From positions 1-13,679 of the forward strand of contig CAIMPQ010000081.1 in the NCBI GenBank assembly GCA_903843315.1: DNA of 13,679 bases. The letters are read 5' to 3'. Below the pieces are notes generated by a model. That model was not told the origin of the DNA. It searched no databases and saw only the letters and a program-made list of their open reading frames with translations. The DNA is from an uncultured beta proteobacterium. GTDB lineage: Bacteria > Pseudomonadota > Gammaproteobacteria > Burkholderiales > Burkholderiaceae. Both the position numbers and the translations under genes were made by a program. Positions 6,213 through 13,679 of the stretch are shown here, piece by piece. Position 1 is the first letter of the stretch. Each line of letters begins with the position of its first letter.

Positions 6213-7106
6213 ATGAAAGTCAATTCTGAGGGAGTCTCTTCTTCGCGCGTCTACTTGCCTGCAGATACGACGCATGCCAATCTCCTGGATTTCTTTATCA
6301 ATACCTTCCCCCATATCGAAAAAAGTGAATGGGTAAATCGATTTAATGAAGGCCTGGTGTTGACGGCAGATGGCCAGCCAGTTCAAGCAATCGATGCATA
6401 CAGGCCTAATACTCATTTAATGTATTTCAGGCGATTGGCTAGAGAGCCTGAGATTCCTTTTGAGGAAGAGATCCTATTTCAGGATGAGCATCTTGTGGTG
6501 GCAGATAAGCCCCACTTTTTACCTGTGACTCCCAGTGGGTTGTATTTACATCAAACCTTGCTGAATCGCCTCAAGAAAAAGACCGGCATACAAACACTCA
6601 GCCCGATTCATCGCATAGATCGAGACACTGCCGGCTTAGTCCTCTTTTCAATCCAGCCAGACGAAAGAGCGCGGTACCAAAATTTATTCAGAGATCGAAT
6701 TGTCAAAAAAGTATATGAAGCGATTGCGCCATATTCAGAGGCGCTCATTCAGAGACTGCCAATCACTTATCAAAGTAGGCTAGAAGAGTCTAAACATTTT
6801 TTACAGATGCAGGAAGTGCAGGGTGAGCCTAATGCAGATACCTTCATTGAGTTGATAGAGGTAAATCAACCCTGGGCTAAATACCGCTTAACTCCTGGTA
6901 GTGGTAAGAAGCATCAATTGCGCTGTCATCTCAATGCCCTTAATATTCCGATTCAGAATGATCAGATTTATCCTATTCTGACACCTTACCAAGAATATGA
7001 CTTGGACTTTTCAAAGCAATTAAAGCTATTAGCTAAAGAAATCCATTTCAAAGATCCAATCAGTAATGTAGATCGGATTTTTAGTAGCAGAAGAAAGTTA
7101 GACTGA
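6213..7106 (+). CDS. RluA-family pseudouridine synthase
   Basis: Converts a uridine in rRNA or tRNA to pseudouridine. The catalytic motif HRIDRDTAGLVLF is at residues 133-145, with D136 as the nucleophile equivalent. Upstream comes EEILFQDEHLVVADKPHFLPV (85-105), the family's opening block. RLTPGSGKKHQLRCHLNALNIPI lies toward the C-terminus and corresponds to the usual 'TGR.HQIR.H' block, here changed to SGKKHQLRCH. The N-terminal 75 residues (LLDFFINTFPHIEKSEWVNRFNEGLVL) form an S4-like segment. The length of 297 residues is normal. An in-frame TAA two codons before the ATG fixes the start, although no clear ribosome binding site is seen. The target base cannot be named from the sequence. 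It converges on the HD-GYP gene with only two bases between stops. Confidence 0.9.
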   Translation: MKVNSEGVSSSRVYLPADTTHANLLDFFINTFPHIEKSEWVNRFNEGLVLTADGQPVQAIDAYRPNTHLMYFRRLAREPEIPFEEEILFQDEHLVVADKPHFLPVTPSGLYLHQTLLNRLKKKTGIQTLSPIHRIDRDTAGLVLFSIQPDERARYQNLFRDRIVKKVYEAIAPYSEALIQRLPITYQSRLEESKHFLQMQEVQGEPNADTFIELIEVNQPWAKYRLTPGSGKKHQLRCHLNALNIPIQNDQIYPILTPYQEYDLDFSKQLKLLAKEIHFKDPISNVDRIFSSRRKLD

Positions 7107-7108
7107 GG

Positions 7109-8428
7109 TTAACTTAATTGCTCACGTAGATAGCTATCAATGATTGGGTCTAATTTTGCTTGTATCTGCTCTTCATTAAGACTGGAAATTTCCGTATGAA
7201 CCAGTTTGGCGATGCCTAAAAAGGCTTTCACAATCTGAGGGTCAAAGTGAGTTCCACTTCCAGAGGTAATGATTTCAATCGCCTCTTCATAGCTCATCAT
7301 CTCTTTATAAGGCCTTTGTGAGCAAAGCGAATCGAATACGTCTGCTACTGCAAAAATTCTGGCTGATAGCGGAATTTTTGTATTCTCTAATCCCCTGGGA
7401 TAGCCTGTACCATCCCACTTTTCGTGGTGAGCGCTAATAATCGGATACCCATCATGAAGAAGCGTTCTACCCTTAATCATTGATTCACCCTGAGTCACAT
7501 GGGTTTTAATTATCTCCATCTCTTCTGGTGAAAGTTTTCCTGGCTTTAGAAGAATCGCATCAGGGATACTAATTTTTCCAATGTCATGCAAAAGGCTGCC
7601 GATAATAATGGGTTCCATTTGTTCAGGCGTGATGTTCAAGGCCTCGGCTAATTTAATCGCAATTAACGTCACCCGATAATTATGGATTCCGGTCTGCGCA
7701 TCCCTCTTGGCAACTGCCTCTCCAAGTGATTTCATGAGTTGGATATTGGATTTATAGAGTTTGTCTGCCTTCAACACTTTTTCTTTGTTTAAGCCAGTGA
7801 TCGCTGGATAAAGTATGCCCCCACAAATGAGTACTGCAAGCACAACCATGACTGCATCTTCAAGCGCTTCATCTAGGATTTGCGTTTCGCGCCATTGCGG
7901 AACCACTCGAACCGTTTCTAAATACCCAATAATGCGATTATTCTGATCAGCATTCAAATATAGTGGCGCAAGAGTAACAACTACTCTCTCACCGCTTGGT
8001 AAGTTGTAGAAGTTTTGCTTTGTTGTCCTAAGACCAATCTCTTGGGCTTGTTTTGCTTTTGAATAGAGGTTTACCGAATCGTTCAGTTCATCGGTATAGC
8101 TACCCAGAATTTTGAAATTAGCATCATAGATCTGGACCAGGTCGAATATTCCAAATTTCACTAGATTGGTTGATGCTTGGCTAGCCTCTTCATCCATAAT
8201 CGTAATGCTGTGGGTAAATGGACTATTTCGATCGGTGAGGTGTTGTGCTGCTTCAAGTGTTAAGCCTTTGGTCAGATCCTCGGAGCGGTTAAAAGCGAGA
8301 TACCATGAGATTCCACCAAGTATCACAGCAGTAACAATGCTAATGATGCTTATTCGTAGAGCGAGTTTTTGATTGAATGAAAGCACGTTAATTAGAGGAT
8401 CTCGGGTCTTTGCTAGTGTATTTATCAT
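7109..8428 (-). CDS. Membrane-anchored HD-GYP cyclic-di-GMP phosphodiesterase
   Basis: Predicted to break down the second messenger cyclic-di-GMP. Layout: membrane helix at residues 26-46, periplasmic sensor region about 47-190, second helix about 191-211, then a cytoplasmic HD-GYP domain from about 230 to 410. The catalytic signature is complete: RDAQTGIHNYRV (H249), HDIGK (H281, D282, K285), HHEKWDGTGYP (H334, H335, D339, with GYP at 342-344) and ARIFAVADVFDSL, ending with SGTHFDP. The periplasmic part (QIYDANFKILGSY, then RIIGYLETVRVV) looks like a CACHE-type ligand sensor, but that is a weak call. No GGDEF, PAS or receiver domain is present. The ATG at 8428 gives a normal membrane-helix start; no strong ribosome binding site is seen. 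It is transcribed divergently from dusA. Confidence 0.93.
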   Translation of the reverse strand: MINTLAKTRDPLINVLSFNQKLALRISIISIVTAVILGGISWYLAFNRSEDLTKGLTLEAAQHLTDRNSPFTHSITIMDEEASQASTNLVKFGIFDLVQIYDANFKILGSYTDELNDSVNLYSKAKQAQEIGLRTTKQNFYNLPSGERVVVTLAPLYLNADQNNRIIGYLETVRVVPQWRETQILDEALEDAVMVVLAVLICGGILYPAITGLNKEKVLKADKLYKSNIQLMKSLGEAVAKRDAQTGIHNYRVTLIAIKLAEALNITPEQMEPIIIGSLLHDIGKISIPDAILLKPGKLSPEEMEIIKTHVTQGESMIKGRTLLHDGYPIISAHHEKWDGTGYPRGLENTKIPLSARIFAVADVFDSLCSQRPYKEMMSYEEAIEIITSGSGTHFDPQIVKAFLGIAKLVHTEISSLNEEQIQAKLDPIIDSYLREQLS

Positions 8429-8521
8429 ACATCTAGTGCAGGGGGCTTTAGATTTAATGCCTGATATCCATTAAAATATCCACTCTGGCTAATTCTATAT
8501 AAGCCAATCCATCTAAATCAA

Positions 8522-9604
8522 ATGAGCTCCATTAAAACAAAACGACTTGCAGTAGCGCCGATGATGGAGTGGACAGACCGGCATTGCCGGTCGTTTCATC
8601 GCACACTGACAAAAGAAGCGGTGCTGTATACCGAGATGGTAACTAGCGGCGCACTCATGCATGGTGACGTGCCGCGTCATCTCGACTATTCACAAGATCA
8701 ACATCCAGTCGTATTGCAATTAGGAGGATCTGAGCCCAGCGATTTAGCCAAGTCAGCAGAATTAGCACAACAGTGGGGCTACGATGAGATTGACCTCAAT
8801 TGTGGTTGTCCATCTGAACGTGTACAGCGTGGTGCTTTTGGTGCCTGCCTCATGGCTGAACCCAATTTGGTGGCTGATTGCGTTAAGGCTATGAGGGGGG
8901 CAGTAGATATACCGATTTCAGTGAAGCATCGTTTAGGTCTCGATTCGATGGATGCTGCACACTCTGAAAAGGATTATCAATTTGCGCTAGATTTCATTTT
9001 GGCAGTAGCTGATGCTGGTGCAAGCCAAGTTACCATTCATGCTCGTAATGCAGTACTCAAAGGTTTATCCCCCAAAGAAAATCGTAGCAAACCACCATTG
9101 CGTTATGAAGTTGCTGCCAAACTGAGAATCGATGCACAAAAACAATTTCCTGATCTCAAAGTACTTCTGAATGGTGGCCTGGAAACCAATGAGCAGATTG
9201 CAGGCCACTGGGATGACTTCGATGGTTTTATGGTGGGTAGGGCGGCTTATCACTTTCCTGCGATGTTGCTGGGTTGGGATGATCTAATCAACACCAATGG
9301 AGAGGCCGCTGGATATCTCTTTAGTGAAACGGAGTGGCACCGCATTCAAATTGGATTGGTAACGCAAGTACAGGCTTGGTTCGATGAGTGCCAAGCTAAA
9401 CAAAAACCGTTTTACATTGGCGCCTTCACCAGACATATCTTGGGACTAGCCCACGGTAGGGCCGGATCAAGATATTGGCGCCAGCGCCTCTCAGACCACC
9501 ATGCTTTGGCTAAGGTTCAGAGCAAAGCAGCTATCGTGGATTTCTTCTTGGATGCTAGTCTTACCCTAGGTGACTGGGCCGCTTTTGAATATGAAAGTGC
9601 CTAA
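8522..9604 (+). CDS. dusA: tRNA-dihydrouridine synthase DusA
   Basis: A flavin enzyme that reduces uridines in the tRNA D-loop (U20/U20a in E. coli) to dihydrouridine with NADPH. The 360-residue TIM-barrel protein starts with the DusA-specific RLAVAPMMEWTDRHCRSFHR (residues 8-27). It then shows YTEMVTSGALMHGD, HPVVLQLGGSEP, the catalytic block DEIDLNCGCPSERVQRGAFG with C96 as the acid cysteine, VKHRLGLD, TIHARNAVLKGLSPKENR, LNGGLET and FMVGRAAY. This combination separates DusA from DusB and DusC. The ATG at 8522 has no strong ribosome binding site. The 93 bases between it and the divergent HD-GYP gene must hold both promoters. A tRNA gene lies just downstream, but with its own promoter. Confidence 0.96.
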   Translation: MSSIKTKRLAVAPMMEWTDRHCRSFHRTLTKEAVLYTEMVTSGALMHGDVPRHLDYSQDQHPVVLQLGGSEPSDLAKSAELAQQWGYDEIDLNCGCPSERVQRGAFGACLMAEPNLVADCVKAMRGAVDIPISVKHRLGLDSMDAAHSEKDYQFALDFILAVADAGASQVTIHARNAVLKGLSPKENRSKPPLRYEVAAKLRIDAQKQFPDLKVLLNGGLETNEQIAGHWDDFDGFMVGRAAYHFPAMLLGWDDLINTNGEAAGYLFSETEWHRIQIGLVTQVQAWFDECQAKQKPFYIGAFTRHILGLAHGRAGSRYWRQRLSDHHALAKVQSKAAIVDFFLDASLTLGDWAAFEYESA

Positions 9605-9627
9605 CTGAAAGGCTAGAATCACTGTTT

Positions 9628-9657
9628 TTGACAGGTTTTTGAGCTAAAAGCTATAAT
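9628..9657 (+). promoter_or_regulatory. Consensus sigma-70 promoter of the tRNA-His gene
   Basis: A perfect -35 TTGACA (9628-9633) and a perfect -10 TATAAT (9652-9657) are separated by 18 bases. The predicted start near 9664 leaves only about eight bases before the mature tRNA 5' end at 9672. The promoter lies 23 bases after the dusA stop, so the tRNA does not depend on dusA transcription. Confidence 0.88.
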
Positions 9658-9671
9658 GTCACCTCTACAAC

Positions 9672-9748
9672 GGCGGACGTAGCTCAGTTGGTAGAGTCCC
9701 AGATTGTGATTCTGGTTGTCGCGGGTTCGAGCCCCGTCGTTCGCCCCA
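9672..9748 (+). tRNA. tRNA-His (anticodon GTG)
   Basis: A full cloverleaf can be drawn. The seven-base acceptor stem (9673-9679 with 9738-9744) has one G-U pair. The anticodon stem CCAGA/TCTGG (9699-9703 with 9711-9715) closes the loop TTGTGAT, with anticodon GTG at 9706-9708. The T stem is 9721-9725 with 9733-9737. The extra 5' base G-1 (9672) faces C73 (9745), the identity mark of histidine tRNA, and CCA is encoded at 9746-9748. It decodes CAC/CAU. Confidence 0.97.
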
Positions 9749-9777
9749 CCAAACATGCAGTCAGATATAGAAATTCT

Positions 9778-9809
9778 AGCTAAAGCCTTATTGCAGGGCT
9801 GCTTTAGCT
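9778..9809 (-). terminator. Hairpin at the 3' end of pgaB, possible weak terminator
   Basis: AGCTAAAGC (9778-9786) and GCTTTAGCT (9801-9809) form a 9-bp inverted repeat with a 14-base loop that covers the pgaB stop codon. It sits between the convergent tRNA-His gene and pgaB. The stem is AT-rich and no T run follows on either strand, so it is a poor classical terminator. It could instead protect the mRNA end. Confidence 0.35.
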
Positions 9810-11707
9810 GACAGTTCTTTCTTGAGTATTTGCATATCAGGCGTATTCGTAAATTGGTCATCAGGGTAGTAGCCAAAATTATGAATCCCTCTAATTCTCA
9901 TCATACGCATCCAAGAGCTCAGCTCCTTCGTCGGAATGGGTTTATTTGTGCGCCAATCTTTTGCCTGTAATTCATACAGTAGTTTTTGCTTTGCTAAAGG
10001 AGTCACTTGAGTGACATCAATGAGATGGTTAAGCCATTTCGTTGGATTCTTTGCATTTTCCATGTACGGCATTGCCATGAGTGCCACCCAGTTGTAGTTT
10101 TGCAAACCATTGGGTATAGATTGAGCAAACCACTCTTCTGATTGTGGATTTAGTGCGACTTCAGCATAGTAATTACGCGCAAGACTAATCGGCTTACGGT
10201 ATTGCTGAGCTGCCTCTCTCATATCCATTGAAAACTGAGTCAGCATGTCTGTTTTTGCTTTGTACCATTTCTCCTTGTATGCAGGGTTCTGGGTAATCGC
10301 TTCAATATTCGGCGGTAGTCCCCAGTTTTTAGCGTAGTACTGCAATGCCGGTGGGCTCGCATCTTCTTTATCTGAGAGAGTCGCATCATCATGAATCAAA
10401 ATACCTTCAAAATTGGCATAGCGACCTAGATCGGTATAGATCCCTTGAATAAACTTCCGTGAGCGTTCAGAGAAAGGGCTTAGTCTTAAGTAACCAATGC
10501 CCTTACTACCATCGGATGAAGTAACCACATCCAAATCACGCAGTTTTTCAGGGCCCGGATCAAAGGCTAAGAGGGGCATCCATGCAAATACCCTCACTCC
10601 TGCCCGAGTTTTGAGTTGCCAACTGACCCTGCCAAACATATCAGACTTGACGGGCATATACCCATTCTTAAAATACAGGCTCTTAGCCACACCACTGGCA
10701 TCGTCATCTGCAAATGCTTGCAGATAGACAGTAGTTACTCCTGATGCTAAGACCCGCTCAATGAGTGAGCCTAGATTCTTTTCTTGCTGAATGGGATCCT
10801 TGTCGTATACATAATCCAAGTCAACATGCATTACCCGCTCAAGGGCAGGAGGGAGTTCCCGCAAGTTGGCGACAAATTCATCGATTTTAGGATTATTAAT
10901 CAGATAGATACGGCGGATGCTATCTACTGCCTGCAGTTCAATGTTTTCTCCATCATCTAAGGTGATGGCGATATCCATGCCAAGACTCTTGGCGATTTGT
11001 TGTCCGACACTGTTATATCTACCGTATGGCCACACAATGATTCTTGGACTTGAACCGGTATGCTGTTTAATCCAAGCATTATTTTTCATCAAATCGGATT
11101 TAATCCGCTGTAGGTAATGTTCTTCAGATTCGTATTGATGCGTACTTTGGTTATATTCAAATGTCGTCAATGCTGGCATGTCATTGCCTTCGGCATTGCC
11201 TAAAATTCCATGGTGTAAGTCATAGGTATGAGAGGCGATTTCTACTAAGCCACTGTTAGTGATTTCTTTTAATTCTTTAAGGGATAAGAACTTGGAGCGC
11301 GACACTTGTTTACCAGCATAAAAAACGGTGCCATTCTCAGGTACTTCAAGCCATGAGCCCACAATAGCCAAGGTTGCCGGATAGTTAAAGGCCTTTAATA
11401 GCGGTAAAACATAGGTATAGAAGCTCTTATAGCCATCATCGAAGGTGAGAACAATCGCTTTATCTGGCAATGGCTTGCCACCATTTTTAGCATTCATCAC
11501 ATCTTGAATCGAAATCACGGTATAGCCGTTCGCTTTTAGCCAAGAGAAGTAGTTAATCAGGTTATCCGCACTCACATCATCAGGCTCAGAAGTGATCGTC
11601 ATTTTTTGCACGATGTCATGAAAACTTAAGACCTTGAAGTCTTTCGCTCCCCAGGCCACATTACTCAGTAGGGCAAGAGCGCACAGAAGGTATTTAATTT
11701 TTTTCAT
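9788..11707 (-). CDS. pgaB: Poly-N-acetylglucosamine N-deacetylase PgaB
   Basis: A periplasmic enzyme that removes some acetyl groups from poly-beta-1,6-N-acetylglucosamine so that the polymer can leave through PgaA. The 639-residue protein has both PgaB domains. The N-terminal polysaccharide deacetylase (about 25-290) contains VLTFDDGYKSFY with metal-binding D90/D91, ASHTYDLHHG with H160 and H165, and VWPYGRYN. The C-terminal glycoside-hydrolase-like domain (about 295-630) contains MHVDLDYVYDKD, VYLQAFADDDASG, FAWMPLLAFDPG, GILIHDDATLSD and YNWVALMAMPYME. E. coli PgaB is a lipoprotein. Here the signal peptide (KKIK, then YLLCALALL, likely cut near AWG) has no lipobox cysteine, so a soluble periplasmic form is expected. 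The ATG directly abuts the pgaA stop (TAAATG), which indicates translational coupling. No pgaC or pgaD follows; the gene runs into the tRNA-His region. Confidence 0.96.
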   Translation of the reverse strand: MKKIKYLLCALALLSNVAWGAKDFKVLSFHDIVQKMTITSEPDDVSADNLINYFSWLKANGYTVISIQDVMNAKNGGKPLPDKAIVLTFDDGYKSFYTYVLPLLKAFNYPATLAIVGSWLEVPENGTVFYAGKQVSRSKFLSLKELKEITNSGLVEIASHTYDLHHGILGNAEGNDMPALTTFEYNQSTHQYESEEHYLQRIKSDLMKNNAWIKQHTGSSPRIIVWPYGRYNSVGQQIAKSLGMDIAITLDDGENIELQAVDSIRRIYLINNPKIDEFVANLRELPPALERVMHVDLDYVYDKDPIQQEKNLGSLIERVLASGVTTVYLQAFADDDASGVAKSLYFKNGYMPVKSDMFGRVSWQLKTRAGVRVFAWMPLLAFDPGPEKLRDLDVVTSSDGSKGIGYLRLSPFSERSRKFIQGIYTDLGRYANFEGILIHDDATLSDKEDASPPALQYYAKNWGLPPNIEAITQNPAYKEKWYKAKTDMLTQFSMDMREAAQQYRKPISLARNYYAEVALNPQSEEWFAQSIPNGLQNYNWVALMAMPYMENAKNPTKWLNHLIDVTQVTPLAKQKLLYELQAKDWRTNKPIPTKELSSWMRMMRIRGIHNFGYYPDDQFTNTPDMQILKKELSAKAALQ

Positions 11708-13657
11708 TTAGAACCGCGACTCAAAATTGAGGTATCCAGTGGTATAGCTTGATTTAACGCCATTGAATGGAAAACTTGTTCTACCAACGCCCCAGCTGAG
11801 CGTTCTTTTATCGCCAACATTAAAGTCTTGACCATAACCATAGCTATTCATGGGTAAAGTGACATAACCAGACTGAGTTACCACACCATAGGATGTATAT
11901 AAGCGATGCCAGAAGTCATATTTTTTAGTTTCAATATCTCGCCATTGGAGCAATCTGAGATTCAAAGTACCCGAATATTCTGTTTGATTGATTGGAGAAA
12001 AATAACTCACGTTAGAATTCGTATTTTGTTGGTTGCCGATCCATCCCGTTACATCTAATTTGTAGTTATATTCTGTAAGTAGTCGTTGATTTACAGAGCT
12101 AAAGATTTGCTGTCTATTATTGTCTGGCAGCGCCCAATATCGATAGCCAAGTGTCGCCTCAGTAAAGTCACCATTCTTCCAGTTTAGATTCAGTCCACCT
12201 ACGTTACCTCCATATGTGGCATAAAGTGATCCCGGGAATAGATAGAAAGCATTCTTCTCATAAGAAGCACTTACAGCCCAATGATCATTCAAGGTTTGGG
12301 TTCCTTCAGCACGAAAATATCCAGCGCTCCCCACTTCAACTTCAAGCTCTTGATTGAGGCCGGTGTATTGAACGCCAGCACCAACCCCTTGATCGGTCAC
12401 CGGAATTGCAGGACCGCTATTTAAATCACGGTAGCGGGCAAAACCCCGGAAGTTCTCGTCAATCGGCGCACTATAGACACGTAAATCACTTGTGCGGTTA
12501 TTGTTTGTTTGAGAGCCATAGTCACCATTACCCAGAACAAAATTTCCCGTGACATAACCTTCTTTGTAAGAATCCATTCTTTCAACCGCATTTTTAACCG
12601 CACTAATGTCTGAATAGCCTGGTTTTAACTCATTCACGGTGTTTAAGAAGGTGGGTATATCTCCTTGACTCATTCTGGCATTGGCATAGCCAATTTTAGC
12701 TTCCACATCTTGCGGGTCTTGCTTTAATGCAATCGAATAAAAATCAGCGGCTGCTTCAGACATTCCCTGGGCTTCGCGCACACTACCCGCAGTTTTGAGT
12801 AAATCCGCATTCGAGGGAATTTCACTTAATAATGGAATCAATTTTTTATCAGCTGCGTGATATTTTTCTTGATAAGACTCAAAGCTTACTGCTTCAATCA
12901 TCGCACTGGTGTAGTCAAAGTCGCGGTGAGACAGATACTTTGGGTGAACTTTAAGTTGAGCAGTTAATTTTTCAAGCATAGACTTAGCTTGGGAAAACTG
13001 GTCCTGATCTACGTAGTTAAAGTACAAAGCTAATTGCACATCTAGGTCATCCGGATTTTTCTTGAATAGTGTTTGAAGAATCTCTCCTGCTTTTACATAT
13101 TGATGCTTAGCGCTATAGCTGGAGGCTACTGCTAGTAATGCGTAATCAGGCACCGTCTTGCCACCTGCAATGAGTTTGTCATAAAGTGCCAGTGATTTAT
13201 CCCATTCATTTCTTTTGTTATACGCGACGATCAAATCACACTCTATTGCAAAGATTTGATCCTCGGCAGCGCCGATGGATTTTGCGTAAGCTAAGGATTT
13301 AGTCAGTGATTGAATGCCTGCATCCACAGCTATAAAGCGATAAGGCGCTACTGCCGAGTCTGCAACAGCCCAACGAAGGTCTACGGCTCCGGAGTTCCGC
13401 ATTGCCCGCAATTTCTGCTCTGGACTAGCATTCCAGCCTTGCTTGTCAATTAAATCCAAAGCAAGGTGAGGGATACCCATATCCAGCAAAATTTGGATAA
13501 TTTCTTGTTGAGTTCTAGGATCTTTTGGGTGATAGCGATTGATATCTTCATAGATTAAAAGAGCGGAATAGCGATCACCTACATTCTGAAGTGCATTGGC
13601 CCTAAGGTCCCAGGCAGGCTGACTGTTTGGAAAGTCCTGCAGAAAGCGGGCGCTCCA
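11708..13657 (-). CDS. pgaA: PNAG outer-membrane export porin PgaA, 5' part cut off or disrupted
   Basis: PgaA carries partly deacetylated poly-N-acetylglucosamine across the outer membrane, using a periplasmic TPR superhelix that docks PgaB and a C-terminal 16-strand beta-barrel. The frame is open from 13657 down to the stop at 11708 (649 codons). It holds helical TPR-like repeats (for example bases 12600-13640: AWDLRANALQ, EWDKSLALYDKLI, AGSVREAQGMSEAAADFYSIAL). A barrel of about 283 residues follows from about base 12560, ending in NFESRF with the terminal Phe of outer-membrane proteins. E. coli PgaA has 807 residues, so about 150 N-terminal residues with the signal peptide are missing. 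No ATG lies between 13490 and 13657. The longest start-codon frame begins at a TTG (13487-13489) with no ribosome binding site, so it is unlikely to be a real start. An amber codon lies at 13658-13660. Either this is a nonsense-disrupted gene or the end of the sequence carries an error. Confidence 0.88.
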   Translation of the reverse strand, partial: WSARFLQDFPNSQPAWDLRANALQNVGDRYSALLIYEDINRYHPKDPRTQQEIIQILLDMGIPHLALDLIDKQGWNASPEQKLRAMRNSGAVDLRWAVADSAVAPYRFIAVDAGIQSLTKSLAYAKSIGAAEDQIFAIECDLIVAYNKRNEWDKSLALYDKLIAGGKTVPDYALLAVASSYSAKHQYVKAGEILQTLFKKNPDDLDVQLALYFNYVDQDQFSQAKSMLEKLTAQLKVHPKYLSHRDFDYTSAMIEAVSFESYQEKYHAADKKLIPLLSEIPSNADLLKTAGSVREAQGMSEAAADFYSIALKQDPQDVEAKIGYANARMSQGDIPTFLNTVNELKPGYSDISAVKNAVERMDSYKEGYVTGNFVLGNGDYGSQTNNNRTSDLRVYSAPIDENFRGFARYRDLNSGPAIPVTDQGVGAGVQYTGLNQELEVEVGSAGYFRAEGTQTLNDHWAVSASYEKNAFYLFPGSLYATYGGNVGGLNLNWKNGDFTEATLGYRYWALPDNNRQQIFSSVNQRLLTEYNYKLDVTGWIGNQQNTNSNVSYFSPINQTEYSGTLNLRLLQWRDIETKKYDFWHRLYTSYGVVTQSGYVTLPMNSYGYGQDFNVGDKRTLSWGVGRTSFPFNGVKSSYTTGYLNFESRF

Positions 13658-13679
13658 CTAGAGGGTAGCAGCCGATTCA
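13658..13679 (-). other. In-frame amber codon and likely continuation of pgaA
   Basis: Read on the minus strand, bases 13658-13660 are TAG, directly before the TPR-like sequence WSARFLQDFPNSQPAWDLRA. The six codons upstream in the same frame read ESAATL, which fits a TPR helix. One base change from CAG (Gln) or TGG (Trp) would make this stop. The other two frames here read less naturally (IGCYPLVERPL; NRLLPSSGAPAF). Too little sequence remains to tell a true mutation from an edge error. Confidence 0.5.

Noticed and set aside
8464..8482. Direct repeat ATATCCA-N5-ATATCCA in the dusA/HD-GYP intergenic region
   Set aside because: Seven-base repeats in an AT-rich spacer are expected by chance, and no promoter element lines up clearly with them.
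8471..8503. Possible dusA promoter (TTAAAA and TATATA/TATAAG)
   Set aside because: The hexamers are poor and the spacing is off (19 bases or more), so I did not list it as a feature.
9619..9876. Minus-strand open frame of 85 codons overlapping the tRNA gene
   Set aside because: Its middle part is the antisense translation of tRNA-His (the familiar GARTRDNQNHN-type peptide). It also runs into the end of pgaB, so it is a spurious frame.
10497..11117. Plus-strand open frames inside pgaB
   Set aside because: They are shadows of the well-supported pgaB frame with no start signal or recognisable content.
12421..12603. Second minus-strand frame inside the pgaA barrel region
   Set aside because: It overlaps the beta-barrel coding sequence in another frame and has a low-complexity composition.

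Overview
The window looks like a chromosomal segment of a mid-GC betaproteobacterium. A Polynucleobacter-like member of the Burkholderiaceae is my best guess. This rests on the style of the TypA, DusA and PgaB proteins, an orphan Bug/TctC-type receptor, and a small eRF1-like 'translational machinery protein' that I know mainly from betaproteobacteria. It is an inference from protein style, not from a database search.

Layout, left to right. (1) The 3' two thirds of typA (bipA), closed by a textbook terminator (1221-1254). (2) A toxin-antitoxin pair (Phd/YefM-like antitoxin and PIN-domain VapC-like toxin) behind a perfect 9-6-9 inverted repeat that is probably its operator. The antitoxin frame runs unusually far into the toxin gene. 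(3) An arsenic resistance operon arsR-arsC-acr3 with ATGA overlaps between all three genes. A candidate operator overlaps the arsR start codon. (4) A periplasmic Bug-family solute receptor follows acr3 with no visible terminator between them, and ends in a strong terminator (4985-5012). (5) A three-gene run of small proteins (eRF1-like protein, DUF1488-like protein, unrecognised 82-residue protein) sits behind an FNR/Anr-type box (5081-5094) and ends in a terminator (6125-6148). (6) A RluA-family pseudouridine synthase converges, with a 2-base gap, on a membrane-anchored HD-GYP cyclic-di-GMP phosphodiesterase on the minus strand. (7) dusA is divergent from the HD-GYP gene and is followed by tRNA-His(GTG), which has its own consensus promoter. 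(8) On the minus strand, pgaA and pgaB, the outer-membrane porin and deacetylase for poly-N-acetylglucosamine (PNAG), run toward the tRNA gene and reach the right edge.

How parts fit together: arsR/arsC/acr3 form a complete sense, reduce and export pathway for arsenic. PgaA and PgaB cooperate in periplasmic processing and outer-membrane export of PNAG, but the synthase genes pgaC and pgaD are not in the window. The nearby HD-GYP enzyme could lower cyclic-di-GMP, the known activator of PNAG synthesis in E. coli, but that link is only positional. DusA and the pseudouridine synthase are RNA-modification housekeeping functions.

The most notable oddities are the FNR-box three-gene module of poorly known proteins, an in-frame amber codon near the right edge inside what reads as pgaA coding sequence, a pgaAB pair that lacks pgaCD downstream, and the antitoxin/toxin junction at a run of five T. 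No CRISPR array, transposase or phage gene was seen. No stretch above 300 bases lacks a gene; the longest gap is 4956-5163.
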